Under the pieces are notes generated by a model. That model was not told the DNA's origin. It saw only the letters and a list, made by a program, of their open reading frames with translations, and searched no databases. Of a stretch of DNA of 64,000 bases, positions 33,928-45,347 are shown in pieces. Position numbers and translations under genes: made by a program. The stretch comes from Euptelea pleiosperma (Eukaryota; Streptophyta; Magnoliopsida; Ranunculales; Eupteleaceae), in the NCBI GenBank assembly GCA_035048495.1, contig CM068549.1:10712000-10775999 (forward strand), in the 5' to 3' direction. Positions within the stretch are counted from its first letter, which is position 1. The number at the start of each line of letters is the position of its first letter.

Positions 33928-33935
33928 TATATAAG
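33928..33935 (+). promoter_or_regulatory. LTR TATA box (D 5' LTR)
   Basis: CCTATATAAG followed by a CT-rich leader. Identical motif at 54770-54777 in the 3' LTR. Confidence 0.72.
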
Positions 33936-34400
33936 AAGGAGGCAGCAGCCTTTACCGCCTCTCCCCTCTCATTCCATCTCCTTACAAAACCCTAGCCGTT
34001 CCATCTCCCCTCTAATCCTTCCCCTCTCTTTCTCTCTCAGTCGACCCTTACAAAAGAAGAAAACTAGAAAAAAAAAGAGAAAAGAGAAGTGAAAGAAGGA
34101 GGAGGCACCTCCTTGCTGTTAGTGTGCACGCCCCGCTCGCCCCCCTCATCTTCTCCGGTTTGCCATCCCTTTACCACCATTGTTGCCATCCTCCAAGCTG
34201 CCATCGCTCCTCCCCACGATCTCTTCTTTCCTTCTCTCTATTCTTTGAGCAACCGCTCCACACAAAAGAAAAAAAAAGAACTAGAAAAAAAGAAAGAGGA
34301 AAAAGAAGAAGAGAAGAGAGGAAGGAGGGAAGGACGCCCTCATATGTCCAAACCGTTGCCACGCTCCTCCATCTCCTTCACCGCCACCTACTGCTGCCAT

Positions 34401-34419
34401 GGCCTGCAAGTTGCAGGCC
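34401..34419. repeat. Perfect palindrome in D leader
   Basis: GGCCTGCAA-G-TTGCAGGCC, 9-bp arms with a 1-nt centre. The 3' LTR copy (55242-55262) has 10-bp arms and a C centre, so the arms are kept while the centre changed. Confidence 0.8.
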
Positions 34420-34587
34420 GTTAAACCTAGTACCATCGTTGTTGCCAGCGCCTCCATCAAGGATTGCCGCCCACCGTTGCCACCTCAGCCGTTACTGCTT
34501 GCTCCATCACTTGCCGCCTCCCTCTACAACGCTCCCATCTCATCTCGCTACCCTTCTCCTCAAAAGGCGCAGATCAGCCTTGCATCT

Positions 34588-36164
34588 TGAAATTAGGATT
34601 TTTTCGCATCGTTGGTTATGGAAGCCCTAATCTCAACAATATTTGTAAATTTCTCCGAATTGGTTCATTTAATCTGCAAAAATGCAGACTTGCACAATGG
34701 TTCGAGTCGGATATCGTCCGCACTCGGGATTAGTTAGCACAATAAGAAACAAGAATAATCAGAAAATGCTCGGAATAAATAGAAGGATGAGAATGGTGGA
34801 GGTTGATTTAAAATATGCTTGAGATTGTTGTTAATATTATTAGAATGAAAAAAAAAATATAAGAGAAACGAGAATGAAAAATACAATAAATGAAAACAAC
34901 TAAAACTTAAATTTAAAACTTGTTCATTAAACTAAAAATAAATGCTTACAATGTTTGTCAAAATGCTTTACAATGGAAATAACATTAAACCAAACTCTAG
35001 AAAGCATGTAAAGGTAGAGAGGGAAAGAAAGTAGGAAGGTTAGAGAGATAAATTAGAGAGAAGTTTACCATTGAAGAGGTAGATGGTGCAACTTCGATTG
35101 GATAGACCTCAATAGGATTGAGGATTGTAGCCTTTGATTGTGGCAGATGGAATGGGCAGCTAGGAGACGTTGCTATTTGACACTTTACACCTCGAAGTGG
35201 AGGCGTTAATGGTGAGCTCACCGAAGTTGCTCACCGGAGAAGAAGGGTGAAGAAGAAGAGAAAGAAAGAAGAAAGATAGGAAGAGAAGGGGGAGGGAACC
35301 AACCTAAGAAGGAGAGATCGTAGATCTCTTATAGACTTTTTTTTTTTTGTTGCTTGTTGTAAAAATGATGACCATTGGATCTAGAGAGATCCAACGGTTG
35401 GGAATGGGTTAGTTAGATGAAAGAGAGAGTGACTAAGATAGAGAGAGATGGGGGAGAGAAGAATCGGTTAAGTGAGACCAATTCTCTCTTGTTGTTGCAA
35501 ATGGGCATGGGCATGGATCATGGGCATGGGTTATGCGTCTTGGGTCATGGGTATGGGCTTGGGTCATGGGCTTAGGTCATAGGCCAAAATAGATAGAGTG
35601 AGAAATAGGAAAGAGGTGAGAGAAAAAGTACAAAAATAAAATCCTTGGAGGGTCTTGAACCTTGCTCTTCTTTATTCTCTCTCGTCCGCTCCACTAATAA
35701 GTCAAACTTTTCCTTTGATGTCAATTGGTGTGGCCTTTAACACCTAGGTCCTTCTTTTGATCTTTAGCTATTCTTTTCTCCCTTAGTCTTTGTTCCGGCT
35801 CTACGATCCTCTAGCTTTGCCTGTACATGTCTTCTATCTTTTTATCCTAGCCTGCTGGCTCTTTAAGCTTTGATAGAAGTCTTCTGTGGTTGATAGTGGG
35901 CCCGCAAGTCCTCGAGAATTGCCCGATAGGGTCTCCTGTAAGTGAAAAAGCACGTAATGAGATTCAACTAAAACAGCTTGATACTGGACTATCCGAAATG
36001 CTTTTATTTCATGCAAATAGTCGATTTTCGTTTAAAGAATGCGTTCTACGCAATGGAAGAAACTCTGATATGGAAAAGTCGACGAAAAGACAAGTTTTAC
36101 GTAGGAGAATGTGACATCGCTATAATGATAATGACTTAAAATAAACACTTTTGAGCGAATATCA
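34588..36164 (-). repeat. Element C 3' LTR
   Basis: On the minus strand TGATATTCGC...TTTCA, 1,577 bp, homologous to A's LTRs including the reversed CCCATG array (35500-35585), the tRNA-like module (T-arm near 35650, D-arm near 35690-35705) and hairpin (34704-34723). Confidence 0.93.
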
Positions 36165-37236
36165 CAACCCCCAACTAGCATATTGCCAATCCTTGGCAAT
36201 TATTGCGAAATAAGTGAGTGAAAGAGGGCTAGGCATAACATGCTAGAAAACTTATTTGCATTACTCAGAAAAAACTCTGTTTTGTCAGATTATTTTAAGG
36301 ATGTAAGAAATCATTTACAAATTAGAACTAATCAGCAAAATGCAACACTTCGACAAATGGACCTTCAAACAAAAGATTACTCAGACTTATACTTTTCTTC
36401 TTTTCTTTTTCCAATTTTTATCTTTTTGGCTATTCTTCAACCTTTCATTCTTTTTTTTCTGATCATGTTTCTTTTCAGCTCGAACCATTTGTTTTCTTTT
36501 CTTTTCTTTTTCTTTCTTGGTTATTATCTTTTTCATAACAAATATTCTTTGATCCCCCTCAGAAGTTGGTTATCATATTGAACTCTTTTTTGGGATTGAG
36601 TTTTTGGTTGATGGGTTAACAAGAAAAGGTTTTCATTAACAGGTTCAAAAATAGTTTCTAACGGTATAGATGTTAGGGAAGCTAAAAAGTCTGATTGGCT
36701 AGAAAGATGGCCTATATCATTTTTTAGAGTTTGTTCTTTCATCTTCGATGTCTCGAATGGATATAGAGAATGTTCTTTATGTAATAATTCGAATTTGATG
36801 TCGTTCTGAGTTCCATGACCAAAGCGAAGGTTAATGAGATCACTCAATGGAAATATTTGGGGACTAGAAGAATTGTGAGTTATCTTGTGACTCAGAATAA
36901 TTTTATAACCCTCAGAAATAATGAAAAGCTCAAAAGCTCACTGGGTTAGGTCTCCACACTTGTTCTTCTTGGATCTCTAGATAATCTAAACTTCAGATAA
37001 TTCTGATGTTGATATGTGAACATTTTAGCTGAATCTGAGTTTTTAAAGATTTTTCAATCCATTGTAGTAATGTTTGCTTTCAAATTGAATGAAGAGCTAA
37101 TAAGCGATTTTTCAAAACAGACATCCTTTTTCAATAAATAGACTTTTCAGAAACTTTTTACTCATCAAGTCAGGACATTTTCGAAAATCACATGAAACCA
37201 CACCCAAAAACACAAGGTTTCTCTCTCTCTCTCTTA
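36165..37236 (-). other. Element C PPT and 3' tail, with open tail ORF
   Basis: PPT (minus AGTTGGGGGTTG) followed by tail homologous to A 21386-22916. The tail ORF seen in A is open here too (36847-36533). The tail breaks off at a CT-rich run at 37236, equal to A's purine run, and resumes at 42808. Confidence 0.85.
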
Positions 37237-38841
37237 GTCTGCCTACCTTATTTTTTGTTTTGGGTGTGTACGCTGATTTAGTCTACCTAACCTGATGAAC
37301 AAATTTTTGATTCATTACCCAGACCCAATGCTTGAATACCTAATGAACCCAATCACTCTTTCAGGTTCAGATCCATCTTTTAGACCTGATTAGTAATTGG
37401 GTCGTTGGATCTGAATTTACCGGTACCTGACCTAAACCCATCCCATTGACACCCCTACTCTTTAGTATGGTGAATGGATTTGGACAGAATGTATATATTC
37501 ATAGAGTTGATAAAAGAAATTGGTCATTCATTAAAATTGCAAATTTATCAAAGGTCGACTATGATACACTAATTTTCAATGCAAGAGAATAATTTGGAGT
37601 ATGAATTGATAGAAGGAAGGAACTTTATAGTCCTAAAACTCACTCAATGCACCATCAATCAAAATCATACCTTCTTAGCAGGCAGCAACCTTTACTAATC
37701 AAAATCATCTCACTCAATGCACCATCAACATGGCTCATGAAACAGCAGATCACAAACCCCAAACCCAATTTTTTGGCCATAAGCCAATTTTCAGGAGTGG
37801 GATTTTTCTTGTATTCTAGCTATACATATCATTTGCTGTGAAGAGAGTTTCCTCTTTCATTTGTTGTGTCCAACTCTTCATAGGCCTGTAACTAGCAAAG
37901 AAACAATAAGTTATTAAGTATTCAGACAAGATGTCAAGAGCACAAACAAAAAGTTTGCATCTTATGCATGACGGGGGACATTTCCTTTTTTTTTTCATTA
38001 ACACAGAAACCTGCTGATACTTCAACACACTACGGTAGGATTCATGTAAGCCTAGGCCAGAAGTATACGCAACGGTTAGTATGATGATAATAGAATGCTA
38101 TATATACTTCAGGTTAGTTAGGCTTATTGGTATAGTTGATGATAACAGAATGTTAGTAATATTATTGAAGGCTCATTGGTATGTACCCCATGACTAAGGA
38201 AACTACACTAGTGTGTTAAAAGTGCATGTAATGTTTTCAGATCCACCTATGGTCCAACCTGGGGAAATTTTCTTAGTGCCTAAAGGAATAGGAATTTAAA
38301 AATAAAAAATGAAAGAGAGTAAGGGAGAAAGAAACAAGATGAATTTTCCAAAACCTGAATGGTTCAGATCATCAAAATGGATCAGTTATTAGTTAGAGAT
38401 CTCTTAGGCCTACTGAATGATGATCCTTAATCCTGAATGTGCATCACTTGTACTAACTTAAAAAAAAAAAAGATCATAAAGGCCTTTGGGATGATTTTTA
38501 TGCTTACAGAGAATTCCTCCATATGGATTGATGGAGATTCTCTATTGGTACTGAGTTGACTGAAAAAAACCTCCAACTTCTTGACACTTCATATGTCTAT
38601 TTTAGGAGATTGACTGTTTACACACAAACCATCATGTTGGCAAAGAATCTTGAACATCCATAGAGAAGACAACTCTAATGCAAAATCGACTTGCTAATTT
38701 GAGTAGTAGTCAGTTCTTGATCTGGGCTCACATGCTGGTTATGTAAATTACTCTTCGAGGTAGTTTTTCCCTTTTTTTCTTTAATAAAATATCCTGTTTA
38801 GATGGCAAAATAAAGACCAAAAAGAAAAATTGTGAAGTTAC

Positions 38842-39144
38842 CTTTCCAACACACCTTCCAGCAACTACAGCCCATATCCTTTCTTTCCACAACAGAAACA
38901 CTTAAACTTGGCATACTTGCGTATCTAGAACTGCAAACAGACACTTGGACATAAGCTATGTCATTTATGCCAAAATTTAGTAAAAGAAAAAAGGTAAGAA
39001 TGGCTAGCATACCTGTTGGTTTGAACAAAGATCGCCACAAGGGCATGTCCCTCGAATGCATTCTCTGTTAAGTATCCAGTTCAGACATTCATCTCCACAA
39101 CCCAAACTGCTATCTAGAGGTAGCTTTCAGTAGCAAACCATTAT
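38842..39144 (-). pseudogene. Two exons of an ASHH2/SDG8-like histone methyltransferase
   Basis: Exon 1 (39144-39013) begins IMVCY, then a TGA, then LPLDSSLGCGDECLN and RECIRGTCPCGDLCSNQQ, ending at a consensus donor CAACAG|GTATGC. This is the cysteine-rich AWS domain that precedes SET in plant ASHH2 (SDG8/EFS), which methylates histone H3 Lys36. Exon 2 (38930-38842) starts after acceptor TTTGCAG and reads F-stop-IRKYAKFKCFCCGKKGYGL, then a stop and LLEGVLE, ending at AAAG|GTAACT. This is the AWS end and SET start. The catalytic SET exons that should follow (with the NHSC motif) were not found. Three in-frame stops, including one at an AWS cysteine, show that this is a dead fragment, not the working gene. 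Identification rests on the Cys spacing and GCGDECLN / TCPCGDLCSNQQ; it is strong for ASHH-class and good for ASHH2. Confidence 0.8.
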
Positions 39145-41068
39145 CTGGTGATAATTAATAAAATCTAGATATTAGGAAAAACACAAATTACTTCATTAGG
39201 AACATAGTATAACCTATTAAAGCTTATTGAACAGATCTTAATGGAGTGTGGGCATTTGGAATCATATTCTATGCTCTGTCAATCAATATGAAGGAAACAC
39301 AATCCATATAACATAGCACATAGTTGGAAATGGGGATCTTATTCACATGCTGACCTTTCATATTTAATGTACATGTTATATCATGGACCTTTAAGAACAT
39401 TTACTAAGTTGACAATGGGGGTAGCAATATAGAATACCTTATATATGGGTGATGAGGGTTAATAATTTTTGCATCAACATTGATGGATAGATGATGAGGA
39501 AACATCTTCCATTGCAAAATAGTGTTGTGTTTGTTGTGGTTCATAAGTCATCTTTCCCCTTCCTAAGACCTAAATGTAAAATTGAATGCAAGAAAGGAAT
39601 ATTTCAGGAAAAAAAAATTTCAACAAGCAAAGTTAGAAACACATGTTGAAACCATCAAAAACTAATTTGATTTTATTTTGAAGGTGCCTATGTTGTTAAA
39701 AAGATTTATAGCTCTTCATCGATCTTTTTTTTGGGACTTTGAGCATTCAAATTTGAACAGTGTTACCGCATTATAGATAGAAAATAAGTGGATTTTAGCG
39801 TCAATTTTAAGCTAGATAAAGCTTATAAGGTGGATGTGGATGAGGATGGCGTGGAGATTTCTACTCCAAATTAGCCTTAACTGCAAAAAGGAACTGTGTG
39901 GTTGAGCATAGACTCATCCACAAGGACCACAACATAACCCCTTAATAAGAAGACAATTGAATGAAAACATAAGAAGACACAAAAGAGCAAAACATGAGCA
40001 TTGAGATACATAATAATATCATAAGCATTCTAGATGAAAACATGAAGAAATATATGCCAAACTAACATTAGTAAATCTGTGAGCAGAAAGTCTCCATTAT
40101 ATATAGCAAGGGGAAAAGAGAAACAATCACCTTCCACCAGATCCTATTTGCATAACAAGCATGCCTCCATTGCCGAAGTTGTTGAGGCTCCCAAATTGCT
40201 CCACATTCAGTCCATTTGTACCACCTCATCAGGAACACTCGTTGCTTCAATTATGAGATCAAATCATAAATAGCTATTTCTTGACATATGTACACAATAA
40301 GTATGCATGCAGCAGTCATTATATCATTTTTAGTTTCAATAAAAAATGATTTTCAAATCATTAAATCTTTCTTTGTACCTACTTTTATGGTTTGGAGTGA
40401 ATTGTGTTGTGTTATTGTATCTGGGATTATCATATTTCTGTACCTGTAAGGTGATACAAACATGTAAAAATGTTCTAAGAAACACAAAGTTGTAAACATT
40501 TTATAGAACTCCAATTGTAAATCATCTCACCCTAGACAATAAATGACCTGTTGTATATTGTTTAATGACACTTTTTTCTTTTACTTTTTTGGGATGATGT
40601 CTTCCTCAGGTTCACTCTGTGAGGCACCAAAAAAAAATTCAGTCATGATTTCTTTCCATTTGCTACAAAACCATCATTTAATTTAATCAAAATGGACAAA
40701 ATGTACAGCATCAACCTAACTTTGGGCTATCAGTATAAATTTAGGTTGAATGATAGCCCAAAGTTATACTGATTTGACGAACTTAAACTCTGATGTGGAA
40801 ATTTTACTAACTTTTAACTAACATGTTTTATGACCGTCCATGTGTTAGCTCCTATCGGACAGCTATGCAGGTTATGGTGCTGAACGACACCATATATTTC
40901 CTCAACTCCTGGTTGCTCTGATCTCCCAATTGGGCATTTGATCCCATGTAGCACCATCAGCATTCCTCAGCTTGCTACACACATTGATAGCCAAATGAGT
41001 GTCTTTATATCAGCATATAAAAAGCCATTCACAAATTATAGTATGAGAAAAAGAAAACATATTGTACA

Positions 41069-41126
41069 TGCGGTTTCAAATCTCTATGTACAAGATTGTT
41101 TTCACGGAGAACTTGCAACCCTGAAG
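41069..41126 (-). pseudogene. ATG1-like protein kinase exon fragment
   Basis: A 58-bp exon-like piece on the minus strand encodes LASGLQVLRENNLVHRDLKP after an acceptor GTTTAG. It holds the catalytic-loop HRDLKP motif of Ser/Thr kinases, and LASGLQVLRENNL is the form I know from plant ATG1 autophagy kinases. The base change at its end (CCGCATGTACAA where CCGCAGGTACAA is expected) would destroy the donor. No other kinase exon was found nearby, so this is a fragment. The kinase call is firm; ATG1 in particular is from memory. Confidence 0.65.
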
Positions 41127-41480
41127 CTAAACAAGATAACCCAAAAGAGAACAAATTAAACTTCCCTTGTCCTTCTCCAACATGAAGCATGCAAGACAAA
41201 AATGAGGTAAAGAACAGTACAACAAACCCAATTCGCATCCAAGTAAGACTACTCATACAATAAAGGTTTATCATAGAACCCTACCCAATTGCCTCATAAA
41301 GTGCCTCACAACTAGACCAACTAGTCCAAATCATTGCTCGTTTACACTAGACTAAGGAGAAAAACAAGCATACAATTTTTCACCTCTCGACAAGCATGCT
41401 CGATCGTCTTACACTCAGAATTGCATGGCCCTTCAGTGTCTTGGTCTGAGAAAAATTTTTCATTTCATGTTATCTGCTTG

Positions 41481-41626
41481 CACAAACTAACCCCGAGTGC
41501 GGATCGACATCCGACACGAATCCCTATACAATATCGCATATTTTGCAGGAATTAAATTGGAAAAGATACAAATTTAGTTGGAATTAGGGTTTCCGTAACC
41601 AACGACGCGGAAAAATCCTACTTTCA
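41481..41626 (+). repeat. LTR 3'-end fragment within the gene-fragment block
   Basis: About 145 bp equal to the last part of the Athila-like LTR: hairpin 41497-41517 (CGGAT-CGAC-ATCCG), TTTTGCAG, GGGTTTCCGTAACC... to CTTTCA. It is most like the G type. No PBS follows, so only the LTR end is present. Confidence 0.85.
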
Positions 41627-42386
41627 ACAATCAATCAAGTAATATTCATTAAATGAATCATGGGTATCTCTGCTTCACATCTATAGCTGCAACTGCCTCC
41701 ATTCACATAGTAAGAACCCACATCATCCAACCTATGATTGTCCATTTCTGAATTGAGAGCCAATAGGTTGCTTGCATGGATCTTATAGGCAGAAGGCAAT
41801 GTTATGAAGGAGTTCAGAGAGAGATGATGCAGGGGCTGCAACTTGACATTCAGCCATGATGGTTCTTCTTCTAGTTGTAACTGCTCTTCTTGGAGACTTT
41901 AAATAAGCATGTTCTCAAGCTTCTCGCACAAAGATTCAGGATATCAGTTAGTTCTTTGTATGGCTCATCTCTATAGAAATTGTGATCTGAACTTGAGTTG
42001 GTTGCCTTGAGGTTGGCAGTGGCGTTTTCCTAGAGAGTAGCACCATACACAAGTACACACTACAACAAATAACATAAAAGCAACATTTTTGTTCCATATT
42101 AAATAAGTTTTTTGAATGTCAAATAAGTTTTTTGAACTATTACATACAAGCAACATTTTTGTAGCTAAATCACCCTTTGAAAGGGAAAAGGTAACAAAGT
42201 GAGTATACAAATTGTTGCAAAAGTTACCTTTGTTTTCAGGTCTTTGATCCATCACCTACAGTGCTCTGTTTTGGAGGTCTAATACTATGAATTACCGCCT
42301 GAAAACAAATGATTCCATATTTAATAAGAGGCATAGAGCCTTGACAAGATCCATAACGAAAAAAATACTATTGTTTGTATACTCAC

Positions 42387-42679
42387 TTCATCCTTTGTGG
42401 CAAGATGAAAAGCGACCTTTAGAGTTTTCAAGCCTTGCAATTCTGGTAGAGGAATGTCCAATGCTTCATAATACAAGATATCAGAAGTCTATCAAGAAGA
42501 AATCACTAAAGAAATTCTTAGCCACATACGGTACATTATGGATGATTCTATATAAAAGCATATAACAAGTCTAAAAAGGCTAGGCCTAGATGATACACTA
42601 CCTGATTGTAGTGGAGCAGCATGTCCGAAAAATGTTTCACTCCCCGGAACTTAATGAGCTGGGGTTTAGGTTGCTAAGA
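42387..42679 (-). pseudogene. Two unidentified host exon fragments
   Basis: Minus strand. The first (42679-42602), between acceptor AAAAGTCAG and donor CAG|GTAGTG, contains PQLIKFRGVKHFSDMLLHYN. The second (about 42470-42387), ending at donor GAA|GTGAGT, reads YEALDIPLPELQGLKTLKVA then FHLATKDE. Both look like genuine coding sequence with proper splice borders. I do not recognise the protein. They may belong to one gene. Confidence 0.4.
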
Positions 42680-42807
42680 CTGACTTTTAAATTCACACGT
42701 TTTAAGGATAATAATTTCCCACACAAATCCATGGTGTCTGATTACCTCACACTTACAAACTTGATTATTCACACTGCGGCATGTCCTTTCCGATATATAA
42801 TCATATA

Positions 42808-43865
42808 TATTTTTTTTCAAAAGCAAAACATGAGTTTTGGTAAACACCCACCCCCAACTTAAACACGGCACCGTCCTCTGTGCTCATGATTGGGACATAA
42901 AATGATGAAAAATCGGTAATGATGATGCGAAGGTTCAGGGAGGATGTTACCAAGTCGGCATAAACTCGACAGTGTGTGGTACTTGATTATAGGAAGAATG
43001 AATGTACCTGCGTGTCCAGAGATATCACAGTAATAATTAATTCATGAGACTCATGTACTATAGGAATATCGAAATTGCCTTTCCGAAAGCGCTAAGTTTT
43101 ACATCTTCAGCCAGACATGACGGGGGTATATCAAGTACCCCCAACCAGGTTAAAACTCATGGAGACTGAGTGAATCTGCAGTCTTCCGATTCCAATGGTG
43201 GAACTGAGACTGTTATCCTATCCCTTGTCTAGGTATATCTATGTAGAACAGGTTTTTCTCAGTATAAACTGAAAGAAGTATAGTAAGTGGTCTGAACAGA
43301 CCCACAAAAATATTTAGTTTAGCGGGGATGGAGCGAAGCTTCTCAATAAAAATTGAGAGAAGAGTAGTAGTGGGTCCTCTGACCATGGTTAGCAGAGCCG
43401 CAGACTCATTGAGTCTAGCGGGAATGTATCTGAATGGAGCAGACTCCTGCAGATCAGTAATACCAAAATTGTCTGACTCTGAGATGAAGTCAGGCTCAAA
43501 GTGTTCTAGACACTTAGGTAAATTTTCCTTGGGAGAGTCTTGAATTAGACTCTCTACGACACACGGTTTATTGACAACATCGACGTACGGTGGCAGGTCA
43601 AAATTGTGGACCTCTTCCTCGAGGTTTCTTAATGTGAGAGGGATGTTCCAATCCCTGCACTCAATGTGTTTATCCTCGGTGGGGAACGGTAGGTCCAGGG
43701 CAGCTGGAATCTCATTTTCTAAATACTTCTCAATGGTAGGAATGTCTCATCCAGTGCAGATGTAGAATCATCAAAGATAGAAATAGATATGGGTATCTCT
43801 ATGCTCGGTGCAGAAGTAGCTGCCTGTAAAGGCACCATAGACGGAAACACATGTTTATCATAATT
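42808..43865 (-). pseudogene. Element C tail and degenerate acidic gag-like frame
   Basis: Homologous, reversed, to A 20290-21345: the GGGGGTGG motif and GAGGACGGTGC (42845-42885), then the acidic Ser/Thr-rich frame broken by frameshifts. There is no gag core and no pol. Confidence 0.75.
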
Positions 43866-44630
43866 GTTGCACAAAAGCTGGAATGACGAGGTGAGTGATG
43901 AAATCCCACCAGTTTCAAGTTAGAGCTGAATTTGCTTTATGTATTTTATTACGGCCAAACCAAGCAATTCCGATAAGTGTTGCAGAAGCAAATAAACAAT
44001 CAGCATAGTGTATGCACAATGATTACCTGCCCATTGGCTACGCATGGGGTCTCCTCCGTGAGATAGGGAGGGGTATCCAAATGGGCTTGGGCCTGACTCC
44101 ACCTCTTTGAGCTTTCGCTCCCTACTCACTTGGTAATTGTAATCCGCAATCACGTTAGTCCACAATGGTCTAAGGTATGAATTTGGAAGGTATACCGCCT
44201 TTGGGGTTTCAAGAAACACGCAATGATTAGGATAGGTATTGTGAATTAGTTCCATTTAGGGTTTGAAATTCAACTTTAGCTATTCCTGAATTAGGGTTTG
44301 GAAATATCTACTTTTGAATTACCCAGAGTTGAAAACCTTCCAAAATGATCAAATAACTAATGGTGATCTAACTAAAAATAACAGTATTGAAATCTGACTC
44401 TAATATATTTTTTATACTTTTTAATTAATTAATTATCAAGCAGTTATTCTAAAAGGAGAGAAAATGAATCCCTAAGTTATTACAACTTTGCACTCGGCTG
44501 TCCGAGGCATTAAAATAATAAGTGGATAATGTGAAAAATAAAACGGAAAGTTTCCGATTTGGATCGGATCTTCAAGATTAAGCAGCTTTCCAAAATCTTG
44601 TTCGTCTTTTTGCAATCCCGTCAACCGAGC
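43866..44630 (-). other. Element C untranslated leader
   Basis: Reversed copy of A's leader (about 13885-14680), including the conserved block at 44040-44120. It joins the acidic frame directly at a TTGTGCAAC junction (43866-43874), so everything from the end of the leader to the middle of the gag-like region is deleted. Confidence 0.8.
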
Positions 44631-44642
44631 GACAACGGTGCA
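44631..44642 (-). other. Decayed primer-binding site of element C
   Basis: Minus strand TGCACCGTTGTC, two bases from the LTR. It derives from TGGCGCCGTTGCC with losses at both CpGs and one deletion. Confidence 0.75.
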
Positions 44643-44644
44643 TT

Positions 44645-45347
44645 TGAAAGTAGGATTTTTCTGCGTCGTTGGTTACGGAAGCCCTAATCTTAACAATATT
44701 TGTAAATTTCTCCGAATTGGTTCACTTAATTTGCAAAAATGCAGACTTGCACAGTGGTTCGTGTCGGATATCGTCCACACTCGGGATTAGTTAGCACAAT
44801 AAGAAACAAGAATAATCAGAAAATAATCAGAATAAATGGAAGGATGAGAATGGTGGAGATTGATTTAAAATATGCTTGAGATTGTTGTTAAAACTATTAG
44901 AATGAAAAAAAAATATAAGAGAAACAAGAATGAAAAACACAATATATGAAAACAACTTAAACTTAAATTTAAAACTTGTTCATGAAACTAAAAACAAATA
45001 CTTACAATGCTTGTCCAAATGTTTTACAACAGAAATAACATTAAACCAAATTAATCTAGAAAGCCATTAAAATATTATCCTAGAAAGCATGTAAAGGTAG
45101 AGAGGGAAAGAAGAGAGAGAAAGAAGGTAGGAAGGTTAGAGAGATGAATTAGAGAGAAGCTTACCATAGAAGAGGTAGATGGTGCAACTTCGATTGGATA
45201 GACCTCAATAGGATTGAGGATTGTAGCCTTTGATTGTGGCGGATGGAAAGGGTAGCAAGGAGACGTTGCTGTTTGATACTTTGCACCTCGAGGTGGAGGC
45301 GTTAATGGTGAGCTCGCCGGAGAAGAAGGGTAAAGAAGAAGAGAAAG
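44645..45347 (-). repeat. Element C 5' LTR, truncated
   Basis: Matches 34588-35268 of the 3' LTR, with the hairpin at 44761-44780 (one pair lost). It breaks off in the leader region at 45347, so U3 and TATA are missing. Confidence 0.88.

Larger units (their letters stand above)
32870..34587 (+). repeat. Element D 5' LTR (left part only)
   Basis: Matches 53717-55425 of the 3' LTR and stops where C begins. The remaining part (hairpin, acceptor, LTR end) was not found. Confidence 0.92.
37237..42807. other. Foreign block with host gene fragments inside element C
   Basis: About 5.6 kb that is absent from A, D and E and interrupts C's tail at the purine-rich run. It holds exon-like islands with GT/AG borders, all on the minus strand, separated by AT-rich intron-like DNA. 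These are the ASHH2-like exons (38842-39144), an ATG1-like exon (41069-41126), two unidentified exons (42387-42679) and an LTR fragment (41481-41626). Near 37455 is a hAT-like end on the minus strand (AGGGGTGTCAATGGG). Other possible coding pieces (37820-37890, 40120-40253, 41640-42010) were not identified. No Helitron ends, MULE TIRs or TSD were found, so the route of capture is open. Confidence 0.65.
34588..45347 (-). mobile_element. Element C: rearranged Athila-like element carrying host gene fragments
   Basis: Minus-strand element of the same subfamily as A. 3' LTR 34588-36164, PPT 36165-36176, tail 36177-37236, foreign block 37237-42807, tail and acidic frame 42808-43865, leader 43866-44630, PBS 44631-44642, 5' LTR 44645-45347 (cut). 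It is inserted in D's 5' LTR; the right-hand TSD is lost with the truncated LTR. Confidence 0.85.

Noticed and set aside
40079..40273. Possible exon on the minus strand (RWYKWTECGAIWEPQQLRQW in one frame)
   Set aside because: Plausible splice donor at its end, but three frames compete and none matches a family I know; left unassigned within the foreign block.
41069..41126. A working ATG1 gene
   Set aside because: Only one kinase exon is found, its donor is mutated, and no upstream or downstream kinase exons are visible within several kb.
37237..42807. A Helitron carrying captured genes
   Set aside because: TTAG occurs at the left edge (CTAA on the minus strand), but the preceding base, the expected 3' hairpin and a TC start at the other end are all lacking.
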